Source of the DNA: an uncultured Oscillospiraceae bacterium | GTDB lineage: Bacteria > Bacillota > Clostridia > Oscillospirales > Ruminococcaceae | Direction of reading: 5' to 3' | DNA: 51,416 nt | Assembly (NCBI GenBank): GCA_934232845.1 | Contig: CAKQGD010000006.1 | Span: forward strand, 1 to 51,416 | Shown: positions 32,586 through 41,579 of the stretch, piece after piece | How the letters are laid out: each line of letters begins with the position of its first letter | Position numbering within the stretch: the stretch's first letter is position 1 | Position numbers and translations under genes: made by a program | Notes under the pieces: model-generated | Database searches by the model: none | What the model was told of the DNA's origin: nothing | The model's input: only the letters and a program-made list of their open reading frames with translations

Positions 32586-33172
32586 AAGAACTTCTTGCGA
32601 TTCTGCTGACATCCATGCTGGTTGAAAACTTCGTGCTTGCGAAGTTCCTTGCAATCTGTTCCTTCCTCGGCGTTTCCAAAAAGCTTGACGCCGCGGTCGG
32701 CATGAGCTTTGCCGTTATCTTCGTCATGCTGATGGCGACGGCGGCTACGTGGCCGATCTATAACTATCTGCTTTTGCCCAACGGTCTCGGTTACCTGCAG
32801 ACGATCGTGTTCATTCTCGTGATTGCGGCGCTGGTGCAGTTCGTCGAGATGTTCCTCAAAAAGTTTGTGCCGCCGCTGTATTCGGCGCTTGGTATTTTTC
32901 TGCCGCTGATCACGACCAACTGCGCCGTTCTCGGCGTCGTCGTGCTCAACATCACCAAGACTTATAACTTTGCGGAGTCGATGGTCAACTCTCTTGGCGC
33001 GGGCCTCGGCTATCTGCTGGCGATGGTGCTGTTCTGCGGCGTTCGTTCCAAGGTTGATACGGCAGACGTGCCGGAGTGCTTCAAGGGTATTCCGATTACG
33101 CTGGCCGCCGCTTCGATCATGTCCGTTTCGTTTATGGGCTTTACCGGCCTTGTGACCGGGCTGTTCGGTTAA
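32582..33172 (+). CDS. rnfA: Rnf complex subunit RnfA
   Basis: A 196-aa integral membrane subunit, homologous to RnfE in inverted topology. LLTSMLVENFVLAKFLAICSFLG and PLYSALGIFLPLITTNCAVLG are the hallmark segments, the latter carrying the conserved Cys. The GTG start overlaps the rnfE stop (GTGA). The length is normal. Confidence 0.97.
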   Translation: MKELLAILLTSMLVENFVLAKFLAICSFLGVSKKLDAAVGMSFAVIFVMLMATAATWPIYNYLLLPNGLGYLQTIVFILVIAALVQFVEMFLKKFVPPLYSALGIFLPLITTNCAVLGVVVLNITKTYNFAESMVNSLGAGLGYLLAMVLFCGVRSKVDTADVPECFKGIPITLAAASIMSVSFMGFTGLVTGLFG

Positions 33173-33189
33173 GGGAGGTACGGTGAATT

Positions 33190-33987
33190 ATGAATCCGAT
33201 TCTGATTGCGGTTTTGATTGTATCTGTGATCGGCCTCGTCTGCGCCGTGCTGCTGTCCGTCGCGTCTAAGGTGATGGCAGTGCCGGTTGACGAGAGATTT
33301 GGCCCGGTACGCGAATGTCTGCCCGGCGCCAACTGCGGCGCGTGCGGCTTCGCAGGCTGCGATGCGTATGCACAGGCGCTGATTTCCGATCCGACGACGC
33401 CTCCCAACAAGTGTGTTCCCGGCGGTGCGGCCGCTGCGCAGGGAATTGCTGCCGTGCTCGGCGTAGAGAGCGGCGAGGTCATTCCTATGGCGGCGCATGT
33501 CCGCTGTGCGGGTACTTGTGAAAAGACCCAGGACAAGTACGATTTCGGCAGCAATGCGACCTGTAAGGGCGTTAAGATGTTCTACGGCGGCAAGGGCGCC
33601 TGCGCCTATGGCTGCCTTGGCTACGGCGATTGCGCGGCTGTCTGTCCGGAACACGCCATCTGTGTGGAAAACGGCATTGCTCATGTCGATCCGCGCCGCT
33701 GTATCGGCTGCGGCATCTGCGCCAAGACCTGCCCGAACAAGGTGATCGAGATCATCCCCAAGGCGGCAAAGGTCACGGTTGATTGCAGCAACAAGGATAA
33801 GGGTGCAGTTGCGATGAAGGTCTGCAAGGCCAGCTGCATCGGCTGCATGAAGTGCCAGAAGACCTGTCCGAACGGTGCCATCACGGTGACGAATTTCCTT
33901 GCTTCCATCGATCAGTCTCTGTGCACGGGCTGCGGCCTTTGTGCAGTGGGCTGCCCCAAAAAGTGCATTACGGTGCATCAGGGATAA
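33190..33987 (+). CDS. rnfB: Rnf complex subunit RnfB (polyferredoxin)
   Basis: A 265-aa subunit that accepts electrons from ferredoxin. It has an N-terminal membrane anchor (LIAVLIVSVIGLVCAVLLSVA), a four-cysteine cluster motif (CLPGANCGACGFAGC with NKC downstream) and several ferredoxin-type motifs, among them CIGCGICAKTCP, CIGCMKCQKTCP and CTGCGLCAVGCP. The ATG follows GGGAGGT. It is the final gene of the operon, followed after 8 bases by a terminator. Confidence 0.97.
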   Translation: MNPILIAVLIVSVIGLVCAVLLSVASKVMAVPVDERFGPVRECLPGANCGACGFAGCDAYAQALISDPTTPPNKCVPGGAAAAQGIAAVLGVESGEVIPMAAHVRCAGTCEKTQDKYDFGSNATCKGVKMFYGGKGACAYGCLGYGDCAAVCPEHAICVENGIAHVDPRRCIGCGICAKTCPNKVIEIIPKAAKVTVDCSNKDKGAVAMKVCKASCIGCMKCQKTCPNGAITVTNFLASIDQSLCTGCGLCAVGCPKKCITVHQG

Positions 33988-33995
33988 TGAAATGA

Positions 33996-34031
33996 AAAAC
34001 AGCGAACGGCTGCGGCTGTTCGCTGTTTTTT
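33996..34031 (+). terminator. Intrinsic terminator after rnfB
   Basis: A perfect 12-bp stem (aaaacagcgaac with gttcgctgtttt) and a 10-base loop end in a run of six T residues. It could also work on the opposite strand. Confidence 0.92.
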
Positions 34032-34076
34032 CATCTGTGAGAAACAAATCCTTTTCTTTTGAATAATGAATATCGG

Positions 34077-34106
34077 TTGATTTGTTCCATACAAAGATGG
34101 TATAAT
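34077..34106 (+). promoter_or_regulatory. Probable sigma-A promoter for DivIVA-like gene
   Basis: TTGATT at 34077-34082 and a perfect TATAAT at 34101-34106 have an 18-base spacer. Confidence 0.65.
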
Positions 34107-34204
34107 GCCGATAGAAAATCGAACACAGATTTAATTTTAGGATGAGAAACAACAGGCGGTCTGTTTTCAGACGCTGCAGACTCCGGGCTGGGAGGGCCTT
34201 TTAT

Positions 34205-34996
34205 ATGGAACAGAATTCGACAGATCACCGTCAGGCGGTTTTAAAAACAAGCTTTATCGGCGGCTTTGATAAAAAAGAGGTTTTGGCGTATATTGACCGC
34301 CTCCGTGAGGAAAATGCCGCTTCTCAAACCGCTTTGGATCAAAAATTGCAGGAGGTCACCTCAGCCCGCAACGAGCTGAGCGAGCAGGTCACAGGCTTTG
34401 AAAAAAAGCTGTCAGAGATGGGCAGCCAGCTTGATGAACGCTCCGGCCGCATCCGCGAGTTGACGGGGGAGATCGAGCGGCTCAAGGGCGAGCTTGGAGA
34501 TATGCAGAAAACCGCAGCAGAAACAGGCCGCGCTCTTGCCCTGCAGAAGGAACAGAACCGTATTCTGACGGAACGCGCCGAGCAGAGCGAGGAACGCGCG
34601 AGACGTTATGACGACGTTTCCGCGCAGTTAGGCGATATTTTTCTGACGGCGCGCCAGAGCGCGGGTGAGCTGGTCGGCGCGGCGCAGGAGGAGGCGTCGC
34701 GCATCCGCTCGGACGCGGTGTGCGCGGGAGATCGCCTGACGAAAGAGCTTTCTTCCATGCGCGGAGAATTGACACAGATGCGCGAACGCATGTCCGAAAT
34801 GGTAGAAAGCTTTTCAAACAAGCTTGACGGCGTCGAAGAAATTCTCGACGAGCTCGAACAGCGATCTTCTTCGGAAAAAGCCGCGGAGGACCCCGACGGC
34901 GAGGATGCCGTGGCGCGCGTCATGCGGGAATTGGATCAAAAGCGGGCGAATGCCTCCGGCAGTTTTCTCAGCCGTTTCCGCCACGCGGGGAAATAA
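34205..34996 (+). CDS. DivIVA-like coiled-coil protein
   Basis: A 263-aa cytosolic protein. The N-terminus (FIGGFDKKEVLAYIDRL, about residues 17-33) resembles the membrane-binding segment of DivIVA/GpsB. A long coiled coil follows (about 33-135), then an Ala-rich helix (DIFLTARQSAGELVGAAQEEA) and a second coiled coil. DivIVA family proteins recognise curved membrane at poles and septa and recruit division or growth proteins; no such partner is adjacent. The ATG at 34205 is 8 to 9 bases after GGAGGG; an in-frame ATG at 34142 lacks a site. Confidence 0.75.
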   Translation: MEQNSTDHRQAVLKTSFIGGFDKKEVLAYIDRLREENAASQTALDQKLQEVTSARNELSEQVTGFEKKLSEMGSQLDERSGRIRELTGEIERLKGELGDMQKTAAETGRALALQKEQNRILTERAEQSEERARRYDDVSAQLGDIFLTARQSAGELVGAAQEEASRIRSDAVCAGDRLTKELSSMRGELTQMRERMSEMVESFSNKLDGVEEILDELEQRSSSEKAAEDPDGEDAVARVMRELDQKRANASGSFLSRFRHAGK

Positions 34997-35021
34997 CGGC
35001 GCTGCAAGTGGGCGCTCGAGT

Positions 35022-35055
35022 CCGCTCTTGGCTTGTGCGCCGGGAGCGGGCTTTT
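35022..35055 (+). terminator. Probable terminator after DivIVA-like gene
   Basis: An 11-bp stem with two T-G pairs (ccgctcttggc with gccgggagcgg) and a 6-base loop are followed by GCTTTTA. The T tail is short. Confidence 0.55.
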
Positions 35056-35085
35056 ATCTTTTATCATGGCGAGAAGGAGATTTTT

Positions 35086-35541
35086 ATGGCGCAGGAAACA
35101 TGCGGTGTGGTTATGTGTGCGCTGAAGCTTGCGATGAATGCGCATGACGGACAGCTTGATCTCGCGGGCGCGCCGTATCTTCTGCATCCACTTGCCGTTG
35201 CGCGGGAAATGCAGACGGAAGACGGTTTTGCCGCCGCGCTGCTGCACGATGTGATGGAGGACTCCGACTATACGCCGGACGATTTGCGCGCTGCGGGAAT
35301 TCCCCGGCATGTGATAGAAGCGCTGTGCCTTTTGACCCGCAGCAAAGAGGAGCCGTATCTCACGTATGTGCGCCGTCTTGGATCCAATCCGCTTGCACGA
35401 GCAGTCAAGCTGGCGGATCTTCGGCATAATATGGATCTGAGCCGTCTGCCGCATGTCACGGAAAAGGATCTTGCCAGACTTGAAAAATATCGTGCGGCGC
35501 AGAAAATTCTGATGGAAAACTGCGAAAAGGGAGAACTGTAA
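35086..35541 (+). CDS. HD-domain protein, small alarmone hydrolase-like
   Basis: A 151-aa protein consisting of only the HD hydrolase domain of RelA/SpoT proteins. It keeps the metal-binding motifs AHDGQ, PYLLHPLAVA, AALLHDVMED (the HDxxED core) and VKLADLRHNM. It has no synthetase, TGS or ACT domain, so it may hydrolyse (p)ppGpp or a related nucleotide, like small alarmone hydrolases of the MESH1 type; this is inferred. The ATG at 35086 follows GAGAAGGAGA. Its stop overlaps the ispD start by one base. A full-length RelA/SpoT protein is encoded at 43600. Confidence 0.85.
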   Translation: MAQETCGVVMCALKLAMNAHDGQLDLAGAPYLLHPLAVAREMQTEDGFAAALLHDVMEDSDYTPDDLRAAGIPRHVIEALCLLTRSKEEPYLTYVRRLGSNPLARAVKLADLRHNMDLSRLPHVTEKDLARLEKYRAAQKILMENCEKGEL

Positions 35542-36233
35542 TGTCCAGAAAGATGCGTCTTTCCCCGGCGGCGGCGGTCGTCGCAGCGGCTGGACTTTCC
35601 ACGCGCATGGGCAGAGAAAAGCTATCGGCCGAGATTGGCGGAGAGCCGGTTTTACTGCGCACGTTAGAGGCCTTTGAAGCCTGCCGGGAAATTGAAGAAG
35701 TCATTCTCTGTGCGAGAGAGGATCAGCTTTCGGAGGTATTCTCTTCTGTAAAGCGATGGAACCTTACAAAAGTAAAAACGATCGTTCCCGGCGGCGCGAC
35801 GCGTCAGGAAAGCGTCAAAAACGGTTTTGACGCGGTGGCGCCCGGGACAGAGCTGCTCTGTATTCACGACGGGGCACGCCCGTTTGTAACGCCTCGGCTG
35901 ATCGTTCGTGTGCTGGAGGCAGCCGCACTGTACGGAGCGGCTGCGGCTGCGGTCGCAGTCAAAAACACTATCAAGCAGGCGGATAGAGAGGGTTTTGTAT
36001 GCTCTACGCCCGACCGCAGCACCCTGTGGGAGGTGCAGACGCCGCAGTGTTTTCGCACCAGCGTCTACCGGGCCGCACTGCAAAACGCTCCGTCGGACTG
36101 CACGGATGATTGTATGCTGGTAGAGGCGGCCGGCGGACAGGTGAAGCTGGTACAGGGAGATCTGCGCAATATCAAGCTGACCACGCCGGAGGATCTTTTA
36201 ACCGCTCAAATTTTTTGGGAAACGAGGGAGTAA
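35541..36233 (+). CDS. ispD: 2-C-methyl-D-erythritol 4-phosphate cytidylyltransferase
   Basis: Third step of the MEP isoprenoid pathway: joins MEP and CTP to give CDP-methylerythritol. The 230-aa product has the nucleotide-binding motif VVAAAGLSTRMG with Lys in REKL, PGGATRQESVKNGF, LCIHDGARPFV and the C-terminal GDLRNIKLTTPEDL. It is 4 bases upstream of ispF, a frequent pairing. Confidence 0.97.
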   Translation: MSRKMRLSPAAAVVAAAGLSTRMGREKLSAEIGGEPVLLRTLEAFEACREIEEVILCAREDQLSEVFSSVKRWNLTKVKTIVPGGATRQESVKNGFDAVAPGTELLCIHDGARPFVTPRLIVRVLEAAALYGAAAAAVAVKNTIKQADREGFVCSTPDRSTLWEVQTPQCFRTSVYRAALQNAPSDCTDDCMLVEAAGGQVKLVQGDLRNIKLTTPEDLLTAQIFWETRE

Positions 36234-36237
36234 AACA

Positions 36238-36705
36238 GTGCGAATCGGACACGGATATGATGTTCATCGGTTTGCCGATGGAAAACCGCTTATTCTGGGC
36301 GGCATTTCAGTTGAATCCGAACGGGGACTGTTGGGACATTCGGATGCGGATGTACTTCTGCACGCCGTAATGGACGCTCTGCTCGGAGCGGCGGCGCTTG
36401 GAGATATCGGTGCGCATTTTCCCGATACGGACGAAAGATACCGCGGCGCCGACAGTGGAGAATTGCTTGGCTGTGTGGTCAATCTTGTCACAAAGGCGGG
36501 ATACCGCATCGGAAATATCGATGCGACCGTGCTTGCACAGACGCCCCGGCTCGCGCCGTATATTTTTGCTATGCGCAAACGGATTGCCGATTTATGCAGA
36601 ATTCCGATAGACTGTGTCAGTGTAAAGGCGACCACCGAGGAGGGACTCGGCTTCACCGGACGAAAAGAAGGAATCGCGGCGCACGCGGTCTGCCTTTTGG
36701 AATAA
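36238..36705 (+). CDS. ispF: 2-C-methyl-D-erythritol 2,4-cyclodiphosphate synthase
   Basis: Fifth step of the MEP pathway, forming the cyclic diphosphate. The 155-aa product carries the metal ligands Asp8 and His10 in GHGYDVHRF and the third His in LLGHSDADVLLHA, with GDIGAHFPDTD and the conserved KATTEEGLGFTGRKEGI near the C-terminus. GTG start. It likely shares a transcript with the HD gene and ispD. Confidence 0.97.
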   Translation: MRIGHGYDVHRFADGKPLILGGISVESERGLLGHSDADVLLHAVMDALLGAAALGDIGAHFPDTDERYRGADSGELLGCVVNLVTKAGYRIGNIDATVLAQTPRLAPYIFAMRKRIADLCRIPIDCVSVKATTEEGLGFTGRKEGIAAHAVCLLE

Positions 36706-36778
36706 ACTGCCCGGCGGATAGGGCTCTGAAAAAGTTCGCCCAAAACACTTTTTTAAGGCAAAGAAAATTTTTCCGGGA

Positions 36779-36807
36779 TTGCCGCCGCTGCTATGCTGTG
36801 ATACAAT
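36779..36807 (+). promoter_or_regulatory. Probable sigma-A promoter for cdaA-ybbR
   Basis: TTGCCG at 36779-36784 and TACAAT at 36802-36807 are spaced by 17 bases; the start codon is 79 bases downstream. Confidence 0.6.
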
Positions 36808-36885
36808 AAATTCAGCCGACAAAGCGATCTTTCGCACTGCTTTTCGTAAAAAAGGTGCGTGTTTAAATAAAGGGGGAAACAGCGG

Positions 36886-37749
36886 ATGGGAAAATTTTTA
36901 AACGACCTGCGCGGTATCGTCAATTCGTTTGGAATCGCGGATCTGGTCGATATTCTTTTGGTTGCCTACATCCTGTATCATGCCATTCGCTTGATCCGTG
37001 AGACGCGGGCCATGCAGCTGCTCAAAGGCGTTTTGCTTTTGATTGCGCTTTATGTGGTGTCTTCTACGCTGCAGTTCCGCTCGCTTACATTTTTAATTCG
37101 GTATGTGTTCCAATACGGCGCGTTCGCGCTTTTGATCGTGCTGCAGCCGGAACTGCGGCATACGCTTGAACAGGTGGGACGTACCCGCTTTTCAAATCTG
37201 GGAATTTTCAATGCGGGAGACGATGATGAAAAAACCGACCGCACCGCACGGGCAATTCTCTCGATCGGCGAAGCCTGCGGTTATCTTTCCAAACGGCGGA
37301 TCGGTGCTTTGATTGTGATGGAGCGGCAGACGCGCCTCGGTGAAATTATCAAAACGGGAACCATCATCGACGCCGCACCCAGCGCAGAGATGATCGGCAA
37401 TCTGTTTTTCCCTAATTCTCCTCTGCATGACGGCGCGCTGATTGTCCGAGACGGGCGGCTGCATGCCGCGGGATGCTACCTGCCTCTGTCGGAGAACTAC
37501 ACGATCAGCAGAGAAATGGGCACCCGCCATCGCGCCGGACTCGGCATGAGCGAAAATTCCGACGCGGTTGTCGTGATTGTGTCGGAGGAAACCGGCATTA
37601 TCACGATTGCGGAAAACGGAAAGCTGCGCCGGGGCTTTACAAGCGAACAGCTCACCCGTGAACTGCAGAAATGTTTTATCATAGAAAAAGAGGAACGAAG
37701 CGAAAAACGCCCCTCATTTTTAGGAAAGGTGAAACGCAGCGATGGATAA
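36886..37749 (+). CDS. cdaA: Diadenylate cyclase CdaA
   Basis: Membrane-bound enzyme that makes cyclic di-AMP from two ATP, controlling potassium and osmolyte balance and cell-wall homeostasis in Firmicutes. The 287-aa product has three N-terminal membrane helices (about 15-90) and a DAC domain with the catalytic DGALIV motif (about 182-187) and RHRAGLGMSE (about 212-221). The ATG follows GGGGGAAA. It overlaps the ybbR gene by 8 bases, and the YbbR protein is its known membrane regulator. Confidence 0.96.
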   Translation: MGKFLNDLRGIVNSFGIADLVDILLVAYILYHAIRLIRETRAMQLLKGVLLLIALYVVSSTLQFRSLTFLIRYVFQYGAFALLIVLQPELRHTLEQVGRTRFSNLGIFNAGDDDEKTDRTARAILSIGEACGYLSKRRIGALIVMERQTRLGEIIKTGTIIDAAPSAEMIGNLFFPNSPLHDGALIVRDGRLHAAGCYLPLSENYTISREMGTRHRAGLGMSENSDAVVVIVSEETGIITIAENGKLRRGFTSEQLTRELQKCFIIEKEERSEKRPSFLGKVKRSDG

Positions 37750-39067
37750 GCAGAAAAAACCGGCTTCTTCTGAACAGCCGGCGCGCGGCGCATCTCAAAA
37801 GTTGAATCGCTTTTCAGCACGTCTGCTCCACCGTTGGTTTGAAAACGATACGGTGGTTCTTGTGCTGTCCATACTCAGCGCCGTGCTGATTTGGTTTGCC
37901 GTCGCATACAACACCGATGAGAAAATTACGGATACCGTGCGCAATGTGCCGGTAAATTTTGATATGACGACGAGCACTCTTGCCCGGCTGGATCTCTATC
38001 CCGTCATGGAGGGAGAACTCACGGTAGATGTGGAGATTTCCGGTGCGCGCGCTACGGTGGGCAATATTGCGCAGTCCGATATCCGGGTGGAGGCCAAGCT
38101 GAACAATGTTACGGGTCCCGGCACCTACGAGGTGGCGCTGGATGTGTCGGATTATCTTGGAAAAGGGTTTGAAGTCAAAGGGGCCCTGCCGGAAACACTC
38201 ACGGTTCGTTTTGACCATTTAACGGAAAAGACGATTGAAATCGAGCTGGAGATGGAGGGCGTCGAGATTCCCGAAGGATATGTGCTCGATACGGAGTATC
38301 TTTATCCGGCCGAGGTCACCGTTTCCGGACCGGAAACAGAGGTTTCCGAGATCGAGAGCTGCCGCGCCGTACTCTCTTTGAAGCAGCCTCTCTCCGAGAC
38401 GGAGACATATGAGGTGGAGCTTGTACTCTATGATGCGGAAGGAAAGGAGATTTCTTCTCCGTATCTTAATACGAGCGCGGAAACCGTATCGGTCACACTG
38501 CCGGTTTTGAAGAAAAAGATTGTTCCGGTCACCTTTGACTTTATCAACGTTCCGTCCAGCTTTGACGCCGACACGCTGTCTTATGATATTTTCCCGTCGG
38601 AAATTGAAATCGCCGGCCCGGAAAATACACTTTCCTCTCTGACGGAAATTCACCTCGGCTATTTGGATCTGTCGGAATTCACACCGGAATTTCCGGTGGT
38701 GTACAGCATTCAGCTGCCGTCGGGATATATTTCAATCGACAATACCAAAGAAGCGGTAATCGCCTTTGACGCAGAAGGGTATACGACCACCGAACTGAAT
38801 ATCAGCAATATCCGTCTGCTGAACGCGCCGGATGATTATGATGTCAGCGTTGCCACAAAGATGATCTACGGTGTGACGATCTGCGGGCCTGAGGACGAAA
38901 TTGCGAAGCTGCAGGGAACCGATCTTGTTGCGGAAATCGATATGCTCAATGTGGATACCCGTGTGGGACAGTCCACGGTCGGCGTGTCTGTGCTGCTGCC
39001 GACAAGTCCGTCCTGTTGGGCTGTCGGAGGAGATTATACCGCGGTGATCACGGTAAAGAGCAAATAA
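37742..39067 (+). CDS. cdaR: YbbR-domain regulator of CdaA (CdaR)
   Basis: A 441-aa protein with an N-terminal cytosolic stretch, one membrane helix (VVLVLSILSAVLIWFAVAY, about residues 38-56) and an extracytoplasmic region of about four YbbR repeats, each with a PxxVTVSGPE-like element (for instance YPAEVTVSGPETEV, FPSEIEIAGPENTL and IYGVTICGPEDEI). In other Firmicutes it binds CdaA and changes its activity. glmM, which normally follows, is absent from this window. Confidence 0.93.
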   Translation: MDKQKKPASSEQPARGASQKLNRFSARLLHRWFENDTVVLVLSILSAVLIWFAVAYNTDEKITDTVRNVPVNFDMTTSTLARLDLYPVMEGELTVDVEISGARATVGNIAQSDIRVEAKLNNVTGPGTYEVALDVSDYLGKGFEVKGALPETLTVRFDHLTEKTIEIELEMEGVEIPEGYVLDTEYLYPAEVTVSGPETEVSEIESCRAVLSLKQPLSETETYEVELVLYDAEGKEISSPYLNTSAETVSVTLPVLKKKIVPVTFDFINVPSSFDADTLSYDIFPSEIEIAGPENTLSSLTEIHLGYLDLSEFTPEFPVVYSIQLPSGYISIDNTKEAVIAFDAEGYTTTELNISNIRLLNAPDDYDVSVATKMIYGVTICGPEDEIAKLQGTDLVAEIDMLNVDTRVGQSTVGVSVLLPTSPSCWAVGGDYTAVITVKSK

Positions 39068-39079
39068 GAAAAAGCTTTG

Positions 39080-39115
39080 AAAGAGGTTCGGAAAATGCTT
39101 TTCCGGGCCTCTTTT
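39080..39115 (+). terminator. Intrinsic terminator after ybbR gene
   Basis: A two-part stem (aaagagg with cctcttt and cggaaaa with ttttccg, separated by a 2 by 2 internal loop) has a 3-base loop and ends in four T residues. Confidence 0.8.
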
Positions 39116-39145
39116 CGGGCAGAAACATAAGGGGGATTTAAAAAA

Positions 39146-40729
39146 TTGCGCATTCTGTTTCAGAATATTGCAACAGAGTTGGACGAAGGACCGCAGGCTG
39201 CGGTTGCCCTCGCGGAAGAAAAGCTTCGCGCGGCGAAAGACGGTTTTCTCGCTGCGGGTATTTTTAAGACATCTGTGGATGCGCGGCGTGGTGCGGTGCG
39301 ATTTGTTTCCTCCGTTTGGGCGGATCTGACGGAGGAGGGCTTTGCACGCCTGCAAAAAGATCGAAAGCTTTCTTATACAATTTTGAGGGAAGAACCGCTT
39401 GAGATTGTTTTCGGAACGCAGCCGCTCGATGGCAGGCCCGTTGTAATCGGCCTTGGCCCGGGAGGACTGTTCGCGGCTCTGCTGCTTGCGCGAAACGGCT
39501 ATCGGCCGATCGTACTGGAACGCGGCGGCGATGTGGAGGAAAGAGCCCAAAGAGTGGCGCAATTCTGGAAAGGTGAAAAGCTTTACACAAACTGCAACGT
39601 ACAGTTCGGCGAAGGCGGAGCAGGAACTTTTTCCGACGGAAAGCTGACGACCCGTATTCACGATCCGCTCTGCCGGTTTGTGCTGGAGGAATTCGTTCGG
39701 CACGGTGCGCCGGAGGATATTCTGGTTCGGGCAAAGCCGCACGTCGGCACCGACCATCTGCGCCGTGTGGTGCGCTCTGTGCGCGAAGAAATCGTCTCTC
39801 TCGGCGGCGAGGTGCATTTTCACACTTGCGCAGACGGTTTTCGCGCGCAAAACGGGAGAATCAGAGGCATCTTGGCCGCCGGCACCAAATTTTCCGCCGG
39901 TGCGGTGATTGCCGCGATAGGGCACAGCGCCCGGGATACCTTTGAGTCTCTTTCTGCGTGCGGGGCCCTGCTTGCGCCGAAGCCGTTTTCCGTGGGCGTG
40001 CGGATTGAGCATCTGCAGTCGGAAATTGACCGGGCGCTTTATGGCAAAGACGCGGGGCATCCCAACCTGCCGAAGGGAGAATATCAGCTTTCTCACCGCA
40101 GAGCGGACGGACGCGCCGCCTATACATTCTGCATGTGCCCGGGAGGACAGGTAGTAGCGGCTGCTTCCGAAGAAGGGGGCGTCGTGACAAACGGCATGAG
40201 CTTTTATGCCCGCGACGGCAAAAATGCGAATTCCGCGCTGGCCGTATCGGTCGGGCCTGATGATTTCGGATCGGATTGGCGCGGCGGCGTGGCCTTTCAG
40301 AGAAAGATCGAGCGGGCGGCTTTTGCGGCGGGGGGCGGCTCATACGCCGCGCCCGCATGCACGGTCGGCGCCTTGCTCGGCGTCCGCTCGGGGGGCAAAA
40401 TAGTGGAACCCACATATCCTCTCGGCGTCACAGAATGCGATTTGACCCGCGTGCTGCCTTCCTTTGTGGTTGAGACGCTCGCACAGTCTCTGCCGGTTCT
40501 CGGCAAAAAGCTGCACGGCTTTGATGCGCCGGATGCGTTTTTGACCGCGGCAGAGACACGAACCTCTTCTCCCGTGCGGGTGCTGCGGGGACAGGACTGC
40601 TGTGCCGTCGGCATCGAAGGACTTTATCCCTGCGGAGAGGGCGCGGGCTATGCAGGCGGAATTATGAGCGCCGCAGTTGACGGCATGCGCTGCTCTATAG
40701 CGCTGATGCGGCGCTTTGCACGGCCTTGA
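39146..40729 (+). CDS. FAD-dependent oxidoreductase (uncharacterised)
   Basis: A 527-aa flavoprotein of a family common in Firmicutes. The N-terminal 85 residues are a small RNA-binding-like or ferredoxin-like domain (ILFQNIATELDEG). The dinucleotide-binding motif VVIGLGPGGLFAALLLARNGY is at about 99-119, followed by VLERGGDVEERAQRV, FGEGGAGTFSDGKLTTR and a C-terminal FAD motif (EGLYPCGEGAGYAGGIMSAAVDG). Its reaction is not established; related proteins are annotated as NAD(P)/FAD-dependent or dehydrogenase-like. The TTG start at 39146 follows AAGGGGGAT. Confidence 0.85.
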   Translation: MRILFQNIATELDEGPQAAVALAEEKLRAAKDGFLAAGIFKTSVDARRGAVRFVSSVWADLTEEGFARLQKDRKLSYTILREEPLEIVFGTQPLDGRPVVIGLGPGGLFAALLLARNGYRPIVLERGGDVEERAQRVAQFWKGEKLYTNCNVQFGEGGAGTFSDGKLTTRIHDPLCRFVLEEFVRHGAPEDILVRAKPHVGTDHLRRVVRSVREEIVSLGGEVHFHTCADGFRAQNGRIRGILAAGTKFSAGAVIAAIGHSARDTFESLSACGALLAPKPFSVGVRIEHLQSEIDRALYGKDAGHPNLPKGEYQLSHRRADGRAAYTFCMCPGGQVVAAASEEGGVVTNGMSFYARDGKNANSALAVSVGPDDFGSDWRGGVAFQRKIERAAFAAGGGSYAAPACTVGALLGVRSGGKIVEPTYPLGVTECDLTRVLPSFVVETLAQSLPVLGKKLHGFDAPDAFLTAAETRTSSPVRVLRGQDCCAVGIEGLYPCGEGAGYAGGIMSAAVDGMRCSIALMRRFARP

Positions 40730-40754
40730 AGTGATAGAGAGAGGAAAGCGGAAT

Positions 40755-41279
40755 ATGAAAAGAATCATCATTTTCGCGGCTGTCATCTGTGCGGCCGCAG
40801 CCGGTTTTCTCCTTCTGCGTACTTTTGACGTTATGGGAATACCGGATTCGCAGATTATGGACGACATGCGAAAAAGCGCTCGGATCACGGACGACTGGGA
40901 GTTTTCTCAGAGCGGTGATGAAAAGCTGGTTGCGGGTGTGGCATATGCGCCGGACCGCTCAGACGCTTCGTATTATCTCTATCTTGCCCGAGGAGGATTT
41001 TCTTTTGGGTATCGTTTTCGGCAGGGGGGCAATCTTCTGCCGGAGATGGGCATTCGCGGCTTTGACTGCGGAGAATTTGGCACGGCGTATCTTTCTATGA
41101 ATGAGCAGCGGACTGAGCTTATTGAAATAGACGACGGAGAAAATCTCTGGAAAATCGACGTTGATCCGGAGAAACCCTTTACAGAGGTCGTCCCCAAGAA
41201 CGGAGGAGAGGTTCGCTTCTTTGATGAAAACGGTACAGAAGTGCAGATTGCCGCAATAGAAACCGTTGTGCGGGAATAG
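40755..41279 (+). CDS. Hypothetical membrane-anchored or secreted protein
   Basis: A 174-aa protein I do not recognise. An N-terminal hydrophobic segment (IIIFAAVICAAAAGFLLL, about 4-21) acts as signal or anchor, with no lipobox. The rest is acidic, with beta-strand-like patterns (GFSFGYRFRQGG, TELIEIDDGENLWKI). The ATG at 40755 is preceded by GAGAGGAAAG. It starts 25 bases after the FAD oxidoreductase, so the two are probably co-transcribed and end at the terminator at 41370. Confidence 0.7.
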   Translation: MKRIIIFAAVICAAAAGFLLLRTFDVMGIPDSQIMDDMRKSARITDDWEFSQSGDEKLVAGVAYAPDRSDASYYLYLARGGFSFGYRFRQGGNLLPEMGIRGFDCGEFGTAYLSMNEQRTELIEIDDGENLWKIDVDPEKPFTEVVPKNGGEVRFFDENGTEVQIAAIETVVRE

Positions 41280-41369
41280 AAAATCGTTTTTGCGTAAAAG
41301 AGATGCGTATGTATAGTGCTTTTATCTTGAGACTTTTAAGAAAGCACAGACAAAGAAACGACGAATTCT

Positions 41370-41399
41370 AAAGCTCTCTGAGAAAGAGAGCTTTTTCTT
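41370..41399 (+). terminator. Intrinsic terminator
   Basis: A 9-bp stem (aagctctct with agagagctt), a 5-base loop and a T-rich tail (TTTTTCTTTTT). Confidence 0.85.
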
Positions 41400-41438
41400 T
41401 TTACAAACAGGCAAATATGGGGTAAAACCCGGATTTTG

Positions 41439-41467
41439 TTGTATTTTATCGGGCTTTATGCTAAAAT
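41439..41467 (+). promoter_or_regulatory. Possible sigma-A promoter for recJ-relA
   Basis: TTGTAT at 41439-41444 and TAAAAT at 41462-41467 have a 17-base spacer; recJ starts 113 bases after the -10. Both boxes are one or two bases from consensus. Confidence 0.5.
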
Positions 41468-41579
41468 AATCATGTTATGCCCCAAGGCGCAGAGACAGCT
41501 TTCCGCTTAAAAAAACAAACGGCCAAAGCAATGTTTTAAAAATAAGTCACTTCAGAATAAAAAGAGAGGGGGAATCCTC

